From positions 496,001 through 560,000 of the forward strand of contig NZ_JRAA01000002.1 in assembly GCF_000787395.1 (NCBI RefSeq): DNA of 64,000 bases. Direction: 5' to 3'. Of the stretch, positions 17,322 to 27,158 are shown in pieces. This DNA is from Solemya velum gill symbiont (lineage in GTDB: Bacteria > Pseudomonadota > Gammaproteobacteria > Chromatiales > Chromatiaceae). The notes beneath the pieces were generated by a model, which saw only the letters and a program-made list of their open reading frames with translations, was not told where the DNA came from and did no database searches. The translations under genes and the position numbers were made by a program. Position 1 is the stretch's first letter. Each line of letters starts with the position of its first letter.

Positions 17322-18296
17322 TTACATTGTCACCTTGTTCATGCCTGCCTGATGACCCAGATACCAGCGATAGGTCATCGAAAGCCCCTCTTTCAGATCG
17401 ATACTCGCTCTCCAGCCCATACGCTGTATTCTACCCACATCCAGTAGCTTACGAGGCGTGCCATCCGGTTTGCTTTCATCAAATACCAGGCGTCCTTCAT
17501 AGCCGATCACTTCTGCCATTGTCTGTGCCAACTCAAGGATAGTGCAATCAATGCCGGTACCGATATTGATATGTGACATCATCGGACTGGTGTTGGCGAG
17601 ATACTCGCTACTATCAAGATTCATGATAAAAACACTGGCATCTGCCATATCATCCACGTGCAGGAATTCACGCATTGGGGTCCCTGTTCCCCAGATAACA
17701 ACTTCATTGTCACCTGATAGCTTTGCTTCATGTATACGACGCATCAAGGCTGGAGCAACATGACTGTTTTGCGGATGGAAATTGTCATTCTGTCCATATA
17801 AATTCGTCGGCATGACACTGCGGTAATCTCGCCCGTACTGGCGATTATAGCTCTCGCATAGCTTGATACCGGCGATCTTTGCAATCGCATAAGGCTCGTT
17901 TGTAGGCTCCAGTTCACCAGTAAGCAGGCACGTTTCATCCATCGGCTGTGGTGCCAGGCGTGGATAGATACAACTTGATTCCAGAAATAGCAGCTTCTGT
18001 ACATCATTGTTACTTGCGGCATGAATGACATTGCATTCGATCATTAAATTGTCAAAGATAAAATCAGCAGGATATGTGTCATTTGCATAAATACCCCCGA
18101 CTTTCGCTGCAGCAAGGTAGACCTGGTCTATTTCCTGATCCTGAAAGAACTCCTCGACTTCCTTCTGATTGGTCAAATCCAGTTCGGAGTGATCGCGAGT
18201 AACAATCTCACAACCACCTGTCGACTTCAGCGCACGTACGATTGCCGAACCAACCATGCCTGTATGACCAGCAACATAGACTCTTGTTTTATTCAT
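17322..18296 (-). CDS. fcl: GDP-L-fucose synthase
   Basis: The 324-residue protein is an extended short-chain dehydrogenase that epimerises and reduces GDP-4-keto-6-deoxymannose to GDP-L-fucose. It has the NADP-binding loop [16 protein letters not shown], the catalytic YAIAK (Tyr/Lys pair, preceded by EPTNEP) and the conserved [19 protein letters not shown] block. Length is normal. It follows gmd by 59 bases on the same strand, the usual order of the two-step pathway. Confidence 0.95.
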   Translation of the reverse strand: MNKTRVYVAGHTGMVGSAIVRALKSTGGCEIVTRDHSELDLTNQKEVEEFFQDQEIDQVYLAAAKVGGIYANDTYPADFIFDNLMIECNVIHAASNNDVQKLLFLESSCIYPRLAPQPMDETCLLTGELEPTNEPYAIAKIAGIKLCESYNRQYGRDYRSVMPTNLYGQNDNFHPQNSHVAPALMRRIHEAKLSGDNEVVIWGTGTPMREFLHVDDMADASVFIMNLDSSEYLANTSPMMSHINIGTGIDCTILELAQTMAEVIGYEGRLVFDESKPDGTPRKLLDVGRIQRMGWRASIDLKEGLSMTYRWYLGHQAGMNKVTM

Positions 18297-18355
18297 ATGA
18301 GGTTTCTAATCCCATCATGCTGACAATAATTAAGAGGAGACATCAACTCGCCTGT

Positions 18356-19433
18356 CTAACCGGGCAGTTCGGTCCCGATTTGCTTGCAAAGCTGTTCACG
18401 CTGCGCCTCCTTTATGTCAGTGCTTACCATCTCCTTGACCATCTCCTCAAATGTTATTTTGGGCGTCCATCCCAACTTCTCCCTCGCCTTCGTGGCATCT
18501 CCCAGCAGTGAGTCAACTTCTGTGGGACGAAAATAGCGTGGGTCTACAGCGATAATAGCTTCTCCGGATTCACTATCGATACCCTTCTCATTCACCCCGG
18601 AACCAGACCATTTGATCGCAATCTCCAACTCTTTGCATGCAAAGTTAACGAAGTCACGCACTGAATACTGCATACCGGTCGCAATGCAAAAATCCTCAGG
18701 CTCATCCTGCTGCAACATGAGCCATTGCATTTCAATATAGTCGCGAGCGTGTCCCCAGTCCCGTTTTGCATCAAGGTTTCCGAGGTAGAGGCAGGACTGC
18801 AAACCCAATTTGATACGGGCCAGTGCACGGGTAATTTTTCGCGTAACAAAAGTCTCACCACGCATTGGCGACTCATGATTGAAAAGGATGCCGTTACATG
18901 CATACATACCGTAAGCTTCACGGTAGTTAACCGTAATCCAGTATGCATAAAGCTTGGCTACTGCATATGGGGAGCGGGGATGAAATGGTGTGTTTTCATT
19001 CTGAGGCATTTCTACCGCTTTACCGTAGAGCTCTGAAGTTGAAGCCTGGTAAAAACGGGTTTTCTCTTCAAGGCCAAGAATACGAATCGCCTCTAGTATT
19101 CGCAGCGGACCTATTGCATCAGAGTTTGCTGTATATTCCGGCTCTTCGAATGAAACATGCCACATGTGACTGCGCAGCAAGGTTATAAATCTCATCCGGT
19201 TGTACTTGTTGAATAATCCGAACCAGGCTGGATGAATCAGTCATGTCTCCATGATGAAGAAAGAAATGCAGATGATCTTCATGTGGATCCTGGTAGAGGT
19301 GATCAATACGATCGGTATTGATCAGGGAAGTTCGGCGCTTGATGCCATGAACCTCGTACCCCTTCTCCAACAGGAATTCTGAGAGATATGCACCATCCTG
19401 ACCTGTAACTCCCGTGATAAGAGCTGTTTTCAT
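18356..19433 (-). pseudogene. gmd: GDP-mannose 4,6-dehydratase, interrupted by a frameshift
   Basis: The N-terminal frame (from ATG 19433, ribosome binding site AAGGA) reads [20 protein letters not shown] up to NLAAQSHV, and the rest ([20 protein letters not shown] onward, with catalytic [10 protein letters not shown]) is in another frame. The canonical family sequence runs straight through [15 protein letters not shown]. Here four bases stand where one codon belongs, at 19157-19160, so one extra base breaks the gene. The rest is intact to 18356. Either the gene is recently inactivated or the base is an error. GDP-fucose would not be made if the break is real. Confidence 0.85.
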
Positions 19434-19513
19434 TTACATAATTCCTTGATCAGGTATGGCCCTGATTCATCGACGAGCCTGCTGATATTCTGTTAAGCAT
19501 TCGGCGTGATAAC

Positions 19514-20050
19514 TCAACGCATGAATTTTGATGCCATACCCATGATATCGTCCAGCGCAGAACCGTCCTTATCTGCATCGAGGATTCCGGTCAGCATTCC
19601 GCCAAGCCCTTCAGGTTGCCCAGCTGATGCATTTCCCAACCCTTTCTTTGCCATTGCCCCCATGGCTACGCTGGCTAGCATTGGCAGCATCTGCTTTAAA
19701 ATACCGCTATCAACTCCACTGCTTTCAGCTGCACGCGATGCAACCTGGCGACTGACATCCTTGCTACCAAGGATATGTCCCAGAATTTTATTCCCTTCCT
19801 CAACAGTTCCAGACTCAGCCAACACCTCGGGCTGGTCAATGTACTTGCTGTGATTGCCTCCGGTCAGTGCACCAATAAGATCGCCAAGCCCCTGGGAGCC
19901 ACTCGCGTTTTTGCTAATTCCCTGTGTCAAAGCAGGAAGCAACGCACCCATGGCTGACTTTGCCTGGCCTTCATCAAGCTGGAAGTTGTTCGCTACCTGT
20001 CGCACAACATCTCCATTTTGTGCACTTAAAATTGTTTCTAGCAGATTCAT
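19514..20050 (-). CDS. DUF937 family protein
   Basis: The start at 20050 (MNLLETILSAQNG) has a GGAG ribosome binding site and gives 178 residues. The protein is rich in Gly, Ala and Ser, and has the DUF937 features: an N-terminal helix pair (VVRQVANNFQLDEGQAKSAM), a central GGNHSKYIDQPEVL region and a C-terminal LADILDADKDGS-like tail (TGILDADKDGSALDDIMG). The biochemical role of the family is not known. It is divergent from the MFS gene at 20270. Confidence 0.8.
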   Translation of the reverse strand: MNLLETILSAQNGDVVRQVANNFQLDEGQAKSAMGALLPALTQGISKNASGSQGLGDLIGALTGGNHSKYIDQPEVLAESGTVEEGNKILGHILGSKDVSRQVASRAAESSGVDSGILKQMLPMLASVAMGAMAKKGLGNASAGQPEGLGGMLTGILDADKDGSALDDIMGMASKFMR

Positions 20051-20269
20051 TGATTTACTCCGAACTGAATTTGATTCTAAAGAAACTGTTATCTGTACTG
20101 CAATCATATGAGAATACCACTCAATTCGGAAAATCTGGGCAAATATTCACTACCGCGAGATCAAGACGCATATTGTGACGAGATAAAGTACATTTGGCTG
20201 AAGAGAGATGATCCCTCGCATCCCAAACAGGTTATAGTCAGAGCCATTGGCTGAAGCAACAGATGAGAT

Positions 20270-21466
20270 ATGACCTCGCAAATTGAACGCCTGAAAGTGT
20301 TAAGCGCCGGAATTCTTAGTCTCATCCTGATGGTGGGAATAGCACGCTTTGCCTACACTCCTCTACTGCCCTTGATGCAGCAACAGGCTGGTTTTGGCGT
20401 TTCCGAAGCGGGATGGCTTGCGGCCATCAATTACATCGGCTACCTCAGTGGTGCAATCTGGGCATCATTAATCAGCGACCTGGTTCTGAAAGACCGCCTC
20501 TACCGTCTTGGCCTGGTGGTTGCTGTCGTATCGACTTTCGTCATGGGAATCACAGACAATTTCTGGTTATGGTCCCTCTCCAGGTTCTTTGCAGGCCTGA
20601 GTAGTGCCGCCGGATTGCTGGCTGGTTCCGGCCTGATCATGAACTGGCTGATCCGCCATGAACATCGCAGTGAGCTAGGCATCCACTTTGCCGGAATAGG
20701 ACTGGGTATCGCTTTATGTGCATTCCTGGTCGAAATAATGAGCAGCCACTTGGTCTGGAGTGAACAGTGGATATTTCTGACTCTCATTGGTGCCTTGATT
20801 CTCATTCCAGCCTGGAGATGGCTGCCCAGGCCAGAGAAAACAACAGTAACGCGTACCGGCAAGGAGATGGTTGATCGCCCACCAGGAAAAACTTTTTTGC
20901 GCCTGTTTATGCTGGCATATTTCTGTGCCGGTGTCGGTTACGTGGTGAGTGCGACCTTTATCGTTGCAATCGTAGAGCAGTTGCCCGGCCTCGAGGGAAA
21001 TGGCTCGTGGGCTTTCCTGATCCTGGGGTTAGCTGCAGCACCTGCATGTATGTTCTGGGACATGGTCGCCAGAAAAGTTGGTAATTTCAATGCCTTGATT
21101 GCTGCATTCACGCTGCAGATAGTAGGCATCCTGATATCGGTTGTTGAAGCAAATCTCTACGTTGTATTGCTCGGATCTGCTTTATTCGGTGGGACATTTA
21201 TCGGGATTGTCAGCCTGGTACTTAGTATGGCGGGGCGCTATTACCCTACCCGGCCGGCAAAGATGATGGGCAAGATGACCATATCTTATGGCGTGGCTCA
21301 AATCCTCGCACCTGCAGTGACAGGTTTACTTGCGGAATATAGTGGAAACTATAGCGATGGTCTCTACATGGCAGCCATCATCATGGCATTCGGCACCCTG
21401 CTGATGTTCAGGCTGAAAGCGATCGATCAGAATGAAATGAAGAACTCCGGTACGGGCTCGCTGTAA
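20270..21466 (+). CDS. yjiJ: MFS transporter, YbfB/YjiJ family
   Basis: This 398-residue inner-membrane protein has about twelve hydrophobic segments and the family's N-terminal block VGIARFAYTPLLPLMQQQAG followed by GWLAAINYIGYLSGAI. The substrate of the family is unknown. In E. coli yjiJ lies near yjiS (DUF1127) and the MocR regulator yjiR; the next two genes here are exactly these types, which supports the symbol. A GGT...ATGA-type spacing is seen but no clear promoter. Confidence 0.8.
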   Translation: MTSQIERLKVLSAGILSLILMVGIARFAYTPLLPLMQQQAGFGVSEAGWLAAINYIGYLSGAIWASLISDLVLKDRLYRLGLVVAVVSTFVMGITDNFWLWSLSRFFAGLSSAAGLLAGSGLIMNWLIRHEHRSELGIHFAGIGLGIALCAFLVEIMSSHLVWSEQWIFLTLIGALILIPAWRWLPRPEKTTVTRTGKEMVDRPPGKTFLRLFMLAYFCAGVGYVVSATFIVAIVEQLPGLEGNGSWAFLILGLAAAPACMFWDMVARKVGNFNALIAAFTLQIVGILISVVEANLYVVLLGSALFGGTFIGIVSLVLSMAGRYYPTRPAKMMGKMTISYGVAQILAPAVTGLLAEYSGNYSDGLYMAAIIMAFGTLLMFRLKAIDQNEMKNSGTGSL

Positions 21467-21544
21467 TTGGTGACTGAAGCCAAACACAGTTCACCGGATG
21501 CACCGGAGCATGATTCAATGCTGTTCGACTCTCCCTCAGGACAA

Positions 21545-21778
21545 TCAATCCTGCCAGAAGTGCTTACCAGCCTCATCACGGGCCTGCTGCTCTGAAATAC
21601 CAATATCATCCAAATGATCAGGAGTTAATTGGCCCAGTTGGCTGCGTTGCTTTCCACGCTGATACCAGGTCTCTAATGTCATAACGAGTGCTGGCAGAAC
21701 CTTGTTCTCGCCTACAAGTGAATCAATCCACTCGAGGAAACCGAGTGTCTGGTTATGGATGAGTTGCTGTGTTGTCAT
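21545..21778 (-). CDS. yjiS: DUF1127 (YjiS-like) small protein
   Basis: The 77-residue protein ends with the DUF1127 pattern: WYQRGKQRSQLGQLTPDHLD and DIGISEQQARDEAGKHFWQD. Short DUF1127 proteins affect phosphate/carbon metabolism and RNA turnover in Alphaproteobacteria; in Gammaproteobacteria they are often regulated by a neighbouring MocR factor. It is divergent from the MocR gene at 21899, with an inverted repeat between the two. Confidence 0.85.
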   Translation of the reverse strand: MTTQQLIHNQTLGFLEWIDSLVGENKVLPALVMTLETWYQRGKQRSQLGQLTPDHLDDIGISEQQARDEAGKHFWQD

Positions 21779-21837
21779 GACGTTCCCTCCGTTTCAGTTT
21801 CAGGGCTGTTTGTTGATGTGTAGCAGTTTAGCGCCAC

Positions 21838-21886
21838 AACTGTTATGGTGACAGATACAAATTACAGGAATTTAACCGTAACAGTT
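21838..21886. promoter_or_regulatory. Candidate MocR operator (inverted repeat)
   Basis: AACTGTTATGG (21838-21848) and CCGTAACAGTT (21876-21886) match as an inverted repeat in 10 of 11 positions. A further TAGCAGTTT (21821-21829) repeats TAACAGTTT (21879-21887) directly. The sites lie between the divergent DUF1127 and MocR genes, where MocR regulators usually bind. They also argue against the longer MocR start at 21845, since the operator would then be inside the gene. Confidence 0.6.
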
Positions 21887-21898
21887 TGCGAGGTTGTT

Positions 21899-23320
21899 AT
21901 GCTCCGGCACGAACAGGTTTCCGAGACAATTGCCCATATGATCACCAGTGGAGCACTGTCGCCTGGCGACAAGGTGCCTTCACTGCGCAAAATGAGCCAG
22001 GATGCAGGTGTTAGTATCAGCACTGTTTCCCAGGCCTATATCAATCTCGAACACCAGGGCGTTCTTGAAGCGAGGCCGCAATCGGGCTTTTATGTAACCG
22101 AGCATGCAGTTGACACACCACAGGCCCCGGAAATGAAGACCACGGCGGCAGAACCCTGCTGCATTCCGTTTCGGGACCTGTACAACACCATCTTCTCCCT
22201 CGCCGGGCGCTCCGACATCGTTCCGCTGGGTGCGGCCGTGCCCTCGACCAGCCTGTTGCCGGTGAAAGGCCTCTTGCGTGCGACAAGGCGCATCATGACC
22301 GAGGAACCGGAACGCGTTGTCAGTTATGCATTCCCTCCCGGTGTGCGCGAGTTGCGCGAGCAGATTGCACTGGCCTACACGCGTATGAATACAAAAGTGG
22401 ATGTAGACCAGATCATCATCACGACCGGTGCGACCGAGGCACTCGCACTGGGCCTGCAGACCGTGACACGACCGGGCGATGTGGTGGCGGTTGAATCACC
22501 AACCTACTTTTCAGTTCTCAAGTTAATGCAGCAGTTGGGCTTGATGGCGGTTGAAGTGCCAACAGACCCGGAAACAGGCATGGACCTGGATGCACTCGAC
22601 CAGATTATGGAAACCAGTGACGTCAAGGCGGTCATTACCGTTCCCAACTTCCAGAACCCGCTGGGTTTTACAATGCCTGACGAGAATAAACAACGTCTCG
22701 TCGAGATGCTGACTGCTCGGTCAGTACCACTACTTGAAGATGATATCTATGGAGACCTGCACTTTGGTGACCGACGCCCAAGCCCGTGCAAACGGTTTGA
22801 CACCAAAGGCATCGTCATCAGCTGTGGCTGCTATTCAAAGAATATTGCACCAGGGTATCGTGTCGGCTGGGTCGTTCCGGGGCGATATTACAAAGAGGTA
22901 CTGGAACGCAAACAGGCATTTAACAGTGCAACGCCAACACTAACGCAACTCGCCGTAGCAGAATTTCTCAAGAGCGGAGAGTATGAGCGCAGCCTCAAAC
23001 GTATACGCGCAGCATTAAAAAGAGAAGTCGGCTGGGTGCGTCACATGATCTGCCAGCACTTCCCGTCAGAAACAAAAGTGACGAATCCTGCCGGTGGTTT
23101 TATTCTGTGGGTGGAACTCCCTTCAAATGTGAGTGGACGTGATCTGTTCGACGAGGCACTGAAAAAGAATATCAGTGTCACCCCGGGGGTACTCTTCTCT
23201 TCATTAAGGCATTACCGGAACTGTATCCGTATCAATTGCGGTTACGATCAGGACACTGTGAAGGAGGATACTTTCATCACACTTGGCAAGCTGATAAAGA
23301 AACTGGCGTTGGGAAAATAA
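21899..23320 (+). CDS. yjiR: MocR/GntR-family regulator with aminotransferase domain
   Basis: The start at 21899 (MLRHEQVSETIAHMI) gives 473 residues. An N-terminal GntR winged helix (about 1-75, with SLRKMSQDAGVSISTVSQAY) is fused to a fold-type-I aminotransferase domain. The PLP lysine lies in CYSKNIAPGYRVGW, and TGATEALALGLQ and NPLGFTMP are typical cofactor contacts. MocR proteins use the PLP domain to sense a ligand. An in-frame GTG/ATG at 21845 is rejected because the DUF1127-facing repeats cover that part. Target genes are likely itself, DUF1127 and perhaps the MFS gene. Confidence 0.9.
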   Translation: MLRHEQVSETIAHMITSGALSPGDKVPSLRKMSQDAGVSISTVSQAYINLEHQGVLEARPQSGFYVTEHAVDTPQAPEMKTTAAEPCCIPFRDLYNTIFSLAGRSDIVPLGAAVPSTSLLPVKGLLRATRRIMTEEPERVVSYAFPPGVRELREQIALAYTRMNTKVDVDQIIITTGATEALALGLQTVTRPGDVVAVESPTYFSVLKLMQQLGLMAVEVPTDPETGMDLDALDQIMETSDVKAVITVPNFQNPLGFTMPDENKQRLVEMLTARSVPLLEDDIYGDLHFGDRRPSPCKRFDTKGIVISCGCYSKNIAPGYRVGWVVPGRYYKEVLERKQAFNSATPTLTQLAVAEFLKSGEYERSLKRIRAALKREVGWVRHMICQHFPSETKVTNPAGGFILWVELPSNVSGRDLFDEALKKNISVTPGVLFSSLRHYRNCIRINCGYDQDTVKEDTFITLGKLIKKLALGK

Positions 23321-23428
23321 TCGCCTGGCCTCCTGTCCATCAGGTAACATATTTCATATACGTGATTAAAAATGAGATAATCAGATCTAACCTGTTTATT
23401 CTGTTTCTCATACCTGTAGGTGGAATAC

Positions 23429-24853
23429 GTGGATACAGGCATCATAGAACCAATGGTTTCACATAATGACCCGATAGCCCCGGTCATTTTTGGCGTCACC
23501 CTTATACTGGTGGCTGCACTGGTTGGCCGCTATGCTGCCCGCGCATTAAAACAAACCTCCGTTCTTGGTGAACTCCTTATGGGTGTTCTGCTGGGAAACC
23601 TTCTCTACCTGTTCGGTTATGACCTGATCATCATCCTGCGTGAAGGAATAGGATGTACTGAGATCGCACAACTTGTCATGGCCGGCATGCCGGTTGATGA
23701 GTGTGTCAGCCGTGCTGTCGACAATAAAAATGCAGCTGATGTATTGAGAATCATCACCGGACCCAATGGAAGTGAGTACCTTGCCATTGCACAGGCAGTC
23801 GATGTCTTCTCCCGTTACGGGGTTATCTTTCTGCTTTTCCACGTCGGACTGAATACCTGTATCGCAGAACTGAAGCAGGTTGGCTGGGACTCTATTCGTG
23901 TTGCCATCATCGGCGTGGTCGTTCCCTTCGCACTCGGCTTCATGGTGAGCTGGTGGTTACTGCCCAGCACATCACATTCACATCACATGTTTCTAGGTGC
24001 AACACTTGGTGCAACCAGTATCGGGATTACTGCTCGCGTGCTGCAGGACCTGAATAAAACCACCTGCAGGGAATCACATGTAATACTCGGAGCGGCTGTC
24101 ATGGACGACCTGCTGGGACTGGTGATGCTCTCCATCGTTTCCGGCATCGTCGTCACCGGCAACATGGATTTCCGCAGTATTTCAGAAACTGTATTCCAGG
24201 CTTTTCTCTTTATTACCGTCGTCCTGATGCTTGGGCCCTACATCATCAGGGTATTGATTCGTCTGCTGCGCAAACTAGACGAGATGGAAGCCAAGCTCTT
24301 CATCTCTTTCGTGTTTGTCATGACATTGGCATGGTTTGCCAATCTTGCCGGCCTGGCAACAATTATTGGTGCTTTTGCGGCCGGTTTACTCCTGCTCGAT
24401 TCGCAATTTACCGAGTGGGGAAAAGAGGAAGAGCAGAAATACTCTATCCAGGAGCTGTTCGCCCCGATCGAGGCAATCCTGGTTCCGATATTCTTTGTTC
24501 TCATGGGAATACAGGTAAAACTGGAGACCTTCCTGGACTGGAATGTCCTCCTCTTTGCAGGCGCCTTGATTATTGTCGCCGTGATCGGAAAACTGGCTGC
24601 CGGTCTTGGTGCTTTTGGCAAATTAAATAAAATTGCCGTCGGCATCGGCATGATGCCACGTGGCGAGGTAGGTCTTGTATTCGCATCCATCGGCAAGACC
24701 CTGGGCGTTATTGACAGCACCCTCTTCTCCGCCGTGGTACTGATGGTGATCTTTTCCACATTGATCACACCCCCACTGCTCAAGATAGCAATGGCGAATT
24801 GCGAAACAGGGCCAGATGACAAGGGCAAGGTTTATTCAAAGCTTTGCAAGTAG
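23429..24853 (+). CDS. Cation:proton antiporter (CPA2, Kef/NhaS type)
   Basis: This 474-residue membrane protein has about twelve to thirteen hydrophobic segments. LLFHVGLNTCIAELKQVGWD and GATLGATSIGITARVLQDL, with VMDDLLGLVML (the ion-binding Asp pair region), and a C-terminal GMMPRGEVGLVFASIG are signatures of CPA2 exchangers. It should swap K+ or Na+ for H+ across the inner membrane. The GTG at 23429 follows an AGGTGGA ribosome binding site; GTG 23420 and ATG 23453 are alternatives. No C-terminal TrkA domain is present. Confidence 0.85.
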   Translation: MDTGIIEPMVSHNDPIAPVIFGVTLILVAALVGRYAARALKQTSVLGELLMGVLLGNLLYLFGYDLIIILREGIGCTEIAQLVMAGMPVDECVSRAVDNKNAADVLRIITGPNGSEYLAIAQAVDVFSRYGVIFLLFHVGLNTCIAELKQVGWDSIRVAIIGVVVPFALGFMVSWWLLPSTSHSHHMFLGATLGATSIGITARVLQDLNKTTCRESHVILGAAVMDDLLGLVMLSIVSGIVVTGNMDFRSISETVFQAFLFITVVLMLGPYIIRVLIRLLRKLDEMEAKLFISFVFVMTLAWFANLAGLATIIGAFAAGLLLLDSQFTEWGKEEEQKYSIQELFAPIEAILVPIFFVLMGIQVKLETFLDWNVLLFAGALIIVAVIGKLAAGLGAFGKLNKIAVGIGMMPRGEVGLVFASIGKTLGVIDSTLFSAVVLMVIFSTLITPPLLKIAMANCETGPDDKGKVYSKLCK

Positions 24854-24913
24854 GGAAGTTGGAAGCATATACTCAAAGATAACCAATTTTTTCAGAAAAC
24901 AGGATTTTCCCTC

Positions 24914-25537
24914 GTGAAATTTTTAAGCCGTAATATATTAACCGGTTTTATAACCATTATTCCGGTCACACTGACTCTCTACCTGCTCTACTGGCTGATT
25001 GTGTCGGTTGAGACAGTTCTGGGCGACCTGATTAAATTGGCACTTCCATCCGGTCTCTATTGGCCTGGCATGGGAGTCATTGCAGGACTGTTTCTGTTTT
25101 TCGCCGTAGGCCTGCTGATGCATGCGTATGTCGTTCGGCGCCTGTTTGCGATGAGCGAACAGATTCTCTACCGCATGCCTGTAATCAAGTCGATCTATCG
25201 TTCAATCCGTGACTTTTTCGACTATTTCTCACCAAAAGAGAAGGATGAGTTTGAGCAGGTCGTCGCTATTACTATTGGCGATACGGATATGCAGATCATC
25301 GGATTTGTCACCCAGGACAATCCCGATCACATACCGGAAGGCTTACGCCAGGATGACCACGTACTTGTCTACCTGCCCATGAGCTACATGATCGGAGGTT
25401 ACGCGGTACTTGTTCCCAGGAATTCGATCCGCCCACTGGATCTCAACATGGAGGAAGCAATGCGTTTTGCCCTGACTGCCGGTGTTACGGGAGCCGTCAA
25501 TACACCGCATGAGACTGAAGAGGGAGTGGGAAAGTAA
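24914..25537 (+). CDS. DUF502 family membrane protein
   Basis: The 207-residue protein starts with GTG at 24914. It has two strong membrane segments (ILTGFITIIPVTLTLYLLYW and a second at about 53-75), then YRSIRDFF and the later MSYMIGGYAVLVPRNSIRPL block of the DUF502 family. The function of the family is not established. It follows the antiporter by 60 bases on the same strand. Confidence 0.85.
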   Translation: MKFLSRNILTGFITIIPVTLTLYLLYWLIVSVETVLGDLIKLALPSGLYWPGMGVIAGLFLFFAVGLLMHAYVVRRLFAMSEQILYRMPVIKSIYRSIRDFFDYFSPKEKDEFEQVVAITIGDTDMQIIGFVTQDNPDHIPEGLRQDDHVLVYLPMSYMIGGYAVLVPRNSIRPLDLNMEEAMRFALTAGVTGAVNTPHETEEGVGK

Positions 25538-25660
25538 ATTCTGAGCTATAGTTACTTAACTGGTTGTGATGATCTACCGACTAGCACCTGTTGATTCAAG
25601 AAGGGAAAACAAAATCATAAGCCACTGTTTTAATTAACGATTATTTGCCAGGAGATAACC

Positions 25661-26089
25661 ATGCCATCAACATTCCAGTCTATCGACATCGACGCTCCTG
25701 TTAACGAGGTCTGGGAAAAATTGGGCAACTTCCATGACATGTCATGGGCGCCAAATGTTATTACCAAGCTGGATATGGTTGGAGATATTGATGGCAGTGA
25801 AGCAGGTGCTAAAAGAATCCTGAATGATGCCTTTCATGAAACCCTGGTAGAGATCGATCACGACAGTGCTTGCCTGAAATATTCAATCGACGACGGACCA
25901 TCACCTGTTTCCCGAGATGAAGTAACAAATTACTACGGTCTTGTAACCCTGTCTCCGACAGCAGATGAGAAGGGAACTCATGTCGAGTGGACATCGTCAT
26001 GGGACTCGAACAAAGAAGATGCCGTCGAATTCTGCCATGGCATCTATGTCGCACTTCTCGAAGAGTTAGCCAACTCATTCAAGCAGTAA
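25661..26089 (+). CDS. SRPBCC (START/polyketide-cyclase-like) protein
   Basis: The 142-residue protein begins QSIDIDAPVNEVWEKLGNFH, the classic first strand and helix of SRPBCC ligand-binding proteins, and continues with a GAKRILNDAFHETLVEID strand pair. Such proteins bind hydrophobic ligands in a deep pocket; no specific ligand is evident. AGGAG lies about 8 bases before the ATG. It appears to be monocistronic. Confidence 0.8.
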   Translation: MPSTFQSIDIDAPVNEVWEKLGNFHDMSWAPNVITKLDMVGDIDGSEAGAKRILNDAFHETLVEIDHDSACLKYSIDDGPSPVSRDEVTNYYGLVTLSPTADEKGTHVEWTSSWDSNKEDAVEFCHGIYVALLEELANSFKQ

Positions 26090-26314
26090 CCTGTCTGAAA
26101 TGCATCCAGCTGTGCCTGCAAGGTGATCATTGTGCGCCGCACGACTGCAAACCTGATTCAAATGGGCTATTCTTGACAGCATTACAAAAAAATATGACGG
26201 AAGCTCTCTAATATCAAGGCAGAGCGAAACTGTCAGACAAGTGGAAAAAACAAGAATAAGCCGCTTGCTTGAGCTGGAACCAAAGGACAGTTCAACAAAC
26301 TGGAGGAGGTGGAT

Positions 26315-26692
26315 GTGAACACTGTTGAATCAAACAATATAGGTGTATTGACTGTCCTGGTCACTCAATTCCGGCGTAGCCGACTCCCAAGGTTACTGGA
26401 GATCAAGGAGTCTGTTATACATGGAAACAAGATCAGTGAAGAGGATATTGAATTTCTCAACAATGTGATTTCAGACGCCAATCACGCAATACCTACAGTT
26501 AATGGTGTTCCTGAACTACACAGCTTTTGCAGCCATGTCACACACCTGATTCAAACGATAACAGAACGGGCATTGATCAATGAGGAGAAAAACTTTCTGC
26601 CTGATCTGAGTAATGATCAGCGAACTCACTCGCCCATCATTACTCCAAAAAAGGCTGCCAGAGCCGTCACCCTCACCCCAGGCTATTCCTGA
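26315..26692 (+). CDS. Hypothetical protein, all-helical
   Basis: The 125-residue frame from GTG 26315 has an ideal ribosome binding site (GGAGGAGG, six bases upstream). The protein looks helical and has a pattern of ISEEDIEFLNNVISDANH and HSFCSHVTHLIQTITERAL, with no signal peptide. I do not recognise a family. The convergent cytochrome gene ends 22 bases after it. Confidence 0.55.
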   Translation: MNTVESNNIGVLTVLVTQFRRSRLPRLLEIKESVIHGNKISEEDIEFLNNVISDANHAIPTVNGVPELHSFCSHVTHLIQTITERALINEEKNFLPDLSNDQRTHSPIITPKKAARAVTLTPGYS

Positions 26693-26713
26693 CCAACACT
26701 TGCAGTATCCAGC

Positions 26714-27148
26714 TTAATTGCCCTGGGCTTTGCTCATCATTGCCTCCCTCTCTTCCCATTGCTGATAGATATTGTCAGACCACTTACTCTGGAAAAATGT
26801 GATCACGTCATCTATTTCTTTTGCTGACAACTTATCCTTAAAGGGTGGCATACTGCCACCAAGCGGAATTCCCCCAATACGAATCTGTCGTCGTAATATA
26901 TTCATTGGATGGTGCCAGGCATGGGCAGATCCATTTAACGGCGGTGGAGGATACTTGCCATCGACGCCAGGCTGCTTCCAGTTTTGTGTTGCCTCTGCAT
27001 TTTGCCCATGACAGCTTGCGCAGTTCTCTGAAAACAGCTTCTCTCCATTCTTAACCTGGTCATCGGTATACCAGCGTCCTGCGGCAATACTGTCCGTTAG
27101 CAGAAGTAAAATTGTCGCCCCCAGTAAAGTGTATCGAATCATTCTCAT
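26714..27148 (-). CDS. Monoheme c-type cytochrome
   Basis: The start at 27148 (MRMIRYTLLGATILLLLTDS) gives 144 residues with a signal peptide and a GAGG ribosome binding site. One heme motif, CASCHG (about 41-46 after this start), is followed by a distal methionine candidate in GGSMPPF, as in class I cytochromes of the CccA type. It is exported and would carry electrons in the periplasm. It follows the DUF411 gene by 10 bases in the same operon; this pairing recurs in copper-related loci. Confidence 0.85.
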   Translation of the reverse strand: MRMIRYTLLGATILLLLTDSIAAGRWYTDDQVKNGEKLFSENCASCHGQNAEATQNWKQPGVDGKYPPPPLNGSAHAWHHPMNILRRQIRIGGIPLGGSMPPFKDKLSAKEIDDVITFFQSKWSDNIYQQWEEREAMMSKAQGN

Positions 27149-27158
27149 TCCACTTACC

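Noticed and set aside
24238-24828. 196-residue frame opposite the antiporter gene
   Set aside because: Antisense shadow of a membrane protein gene; composition (Ser/Arg-rich) is typical of such shadows.
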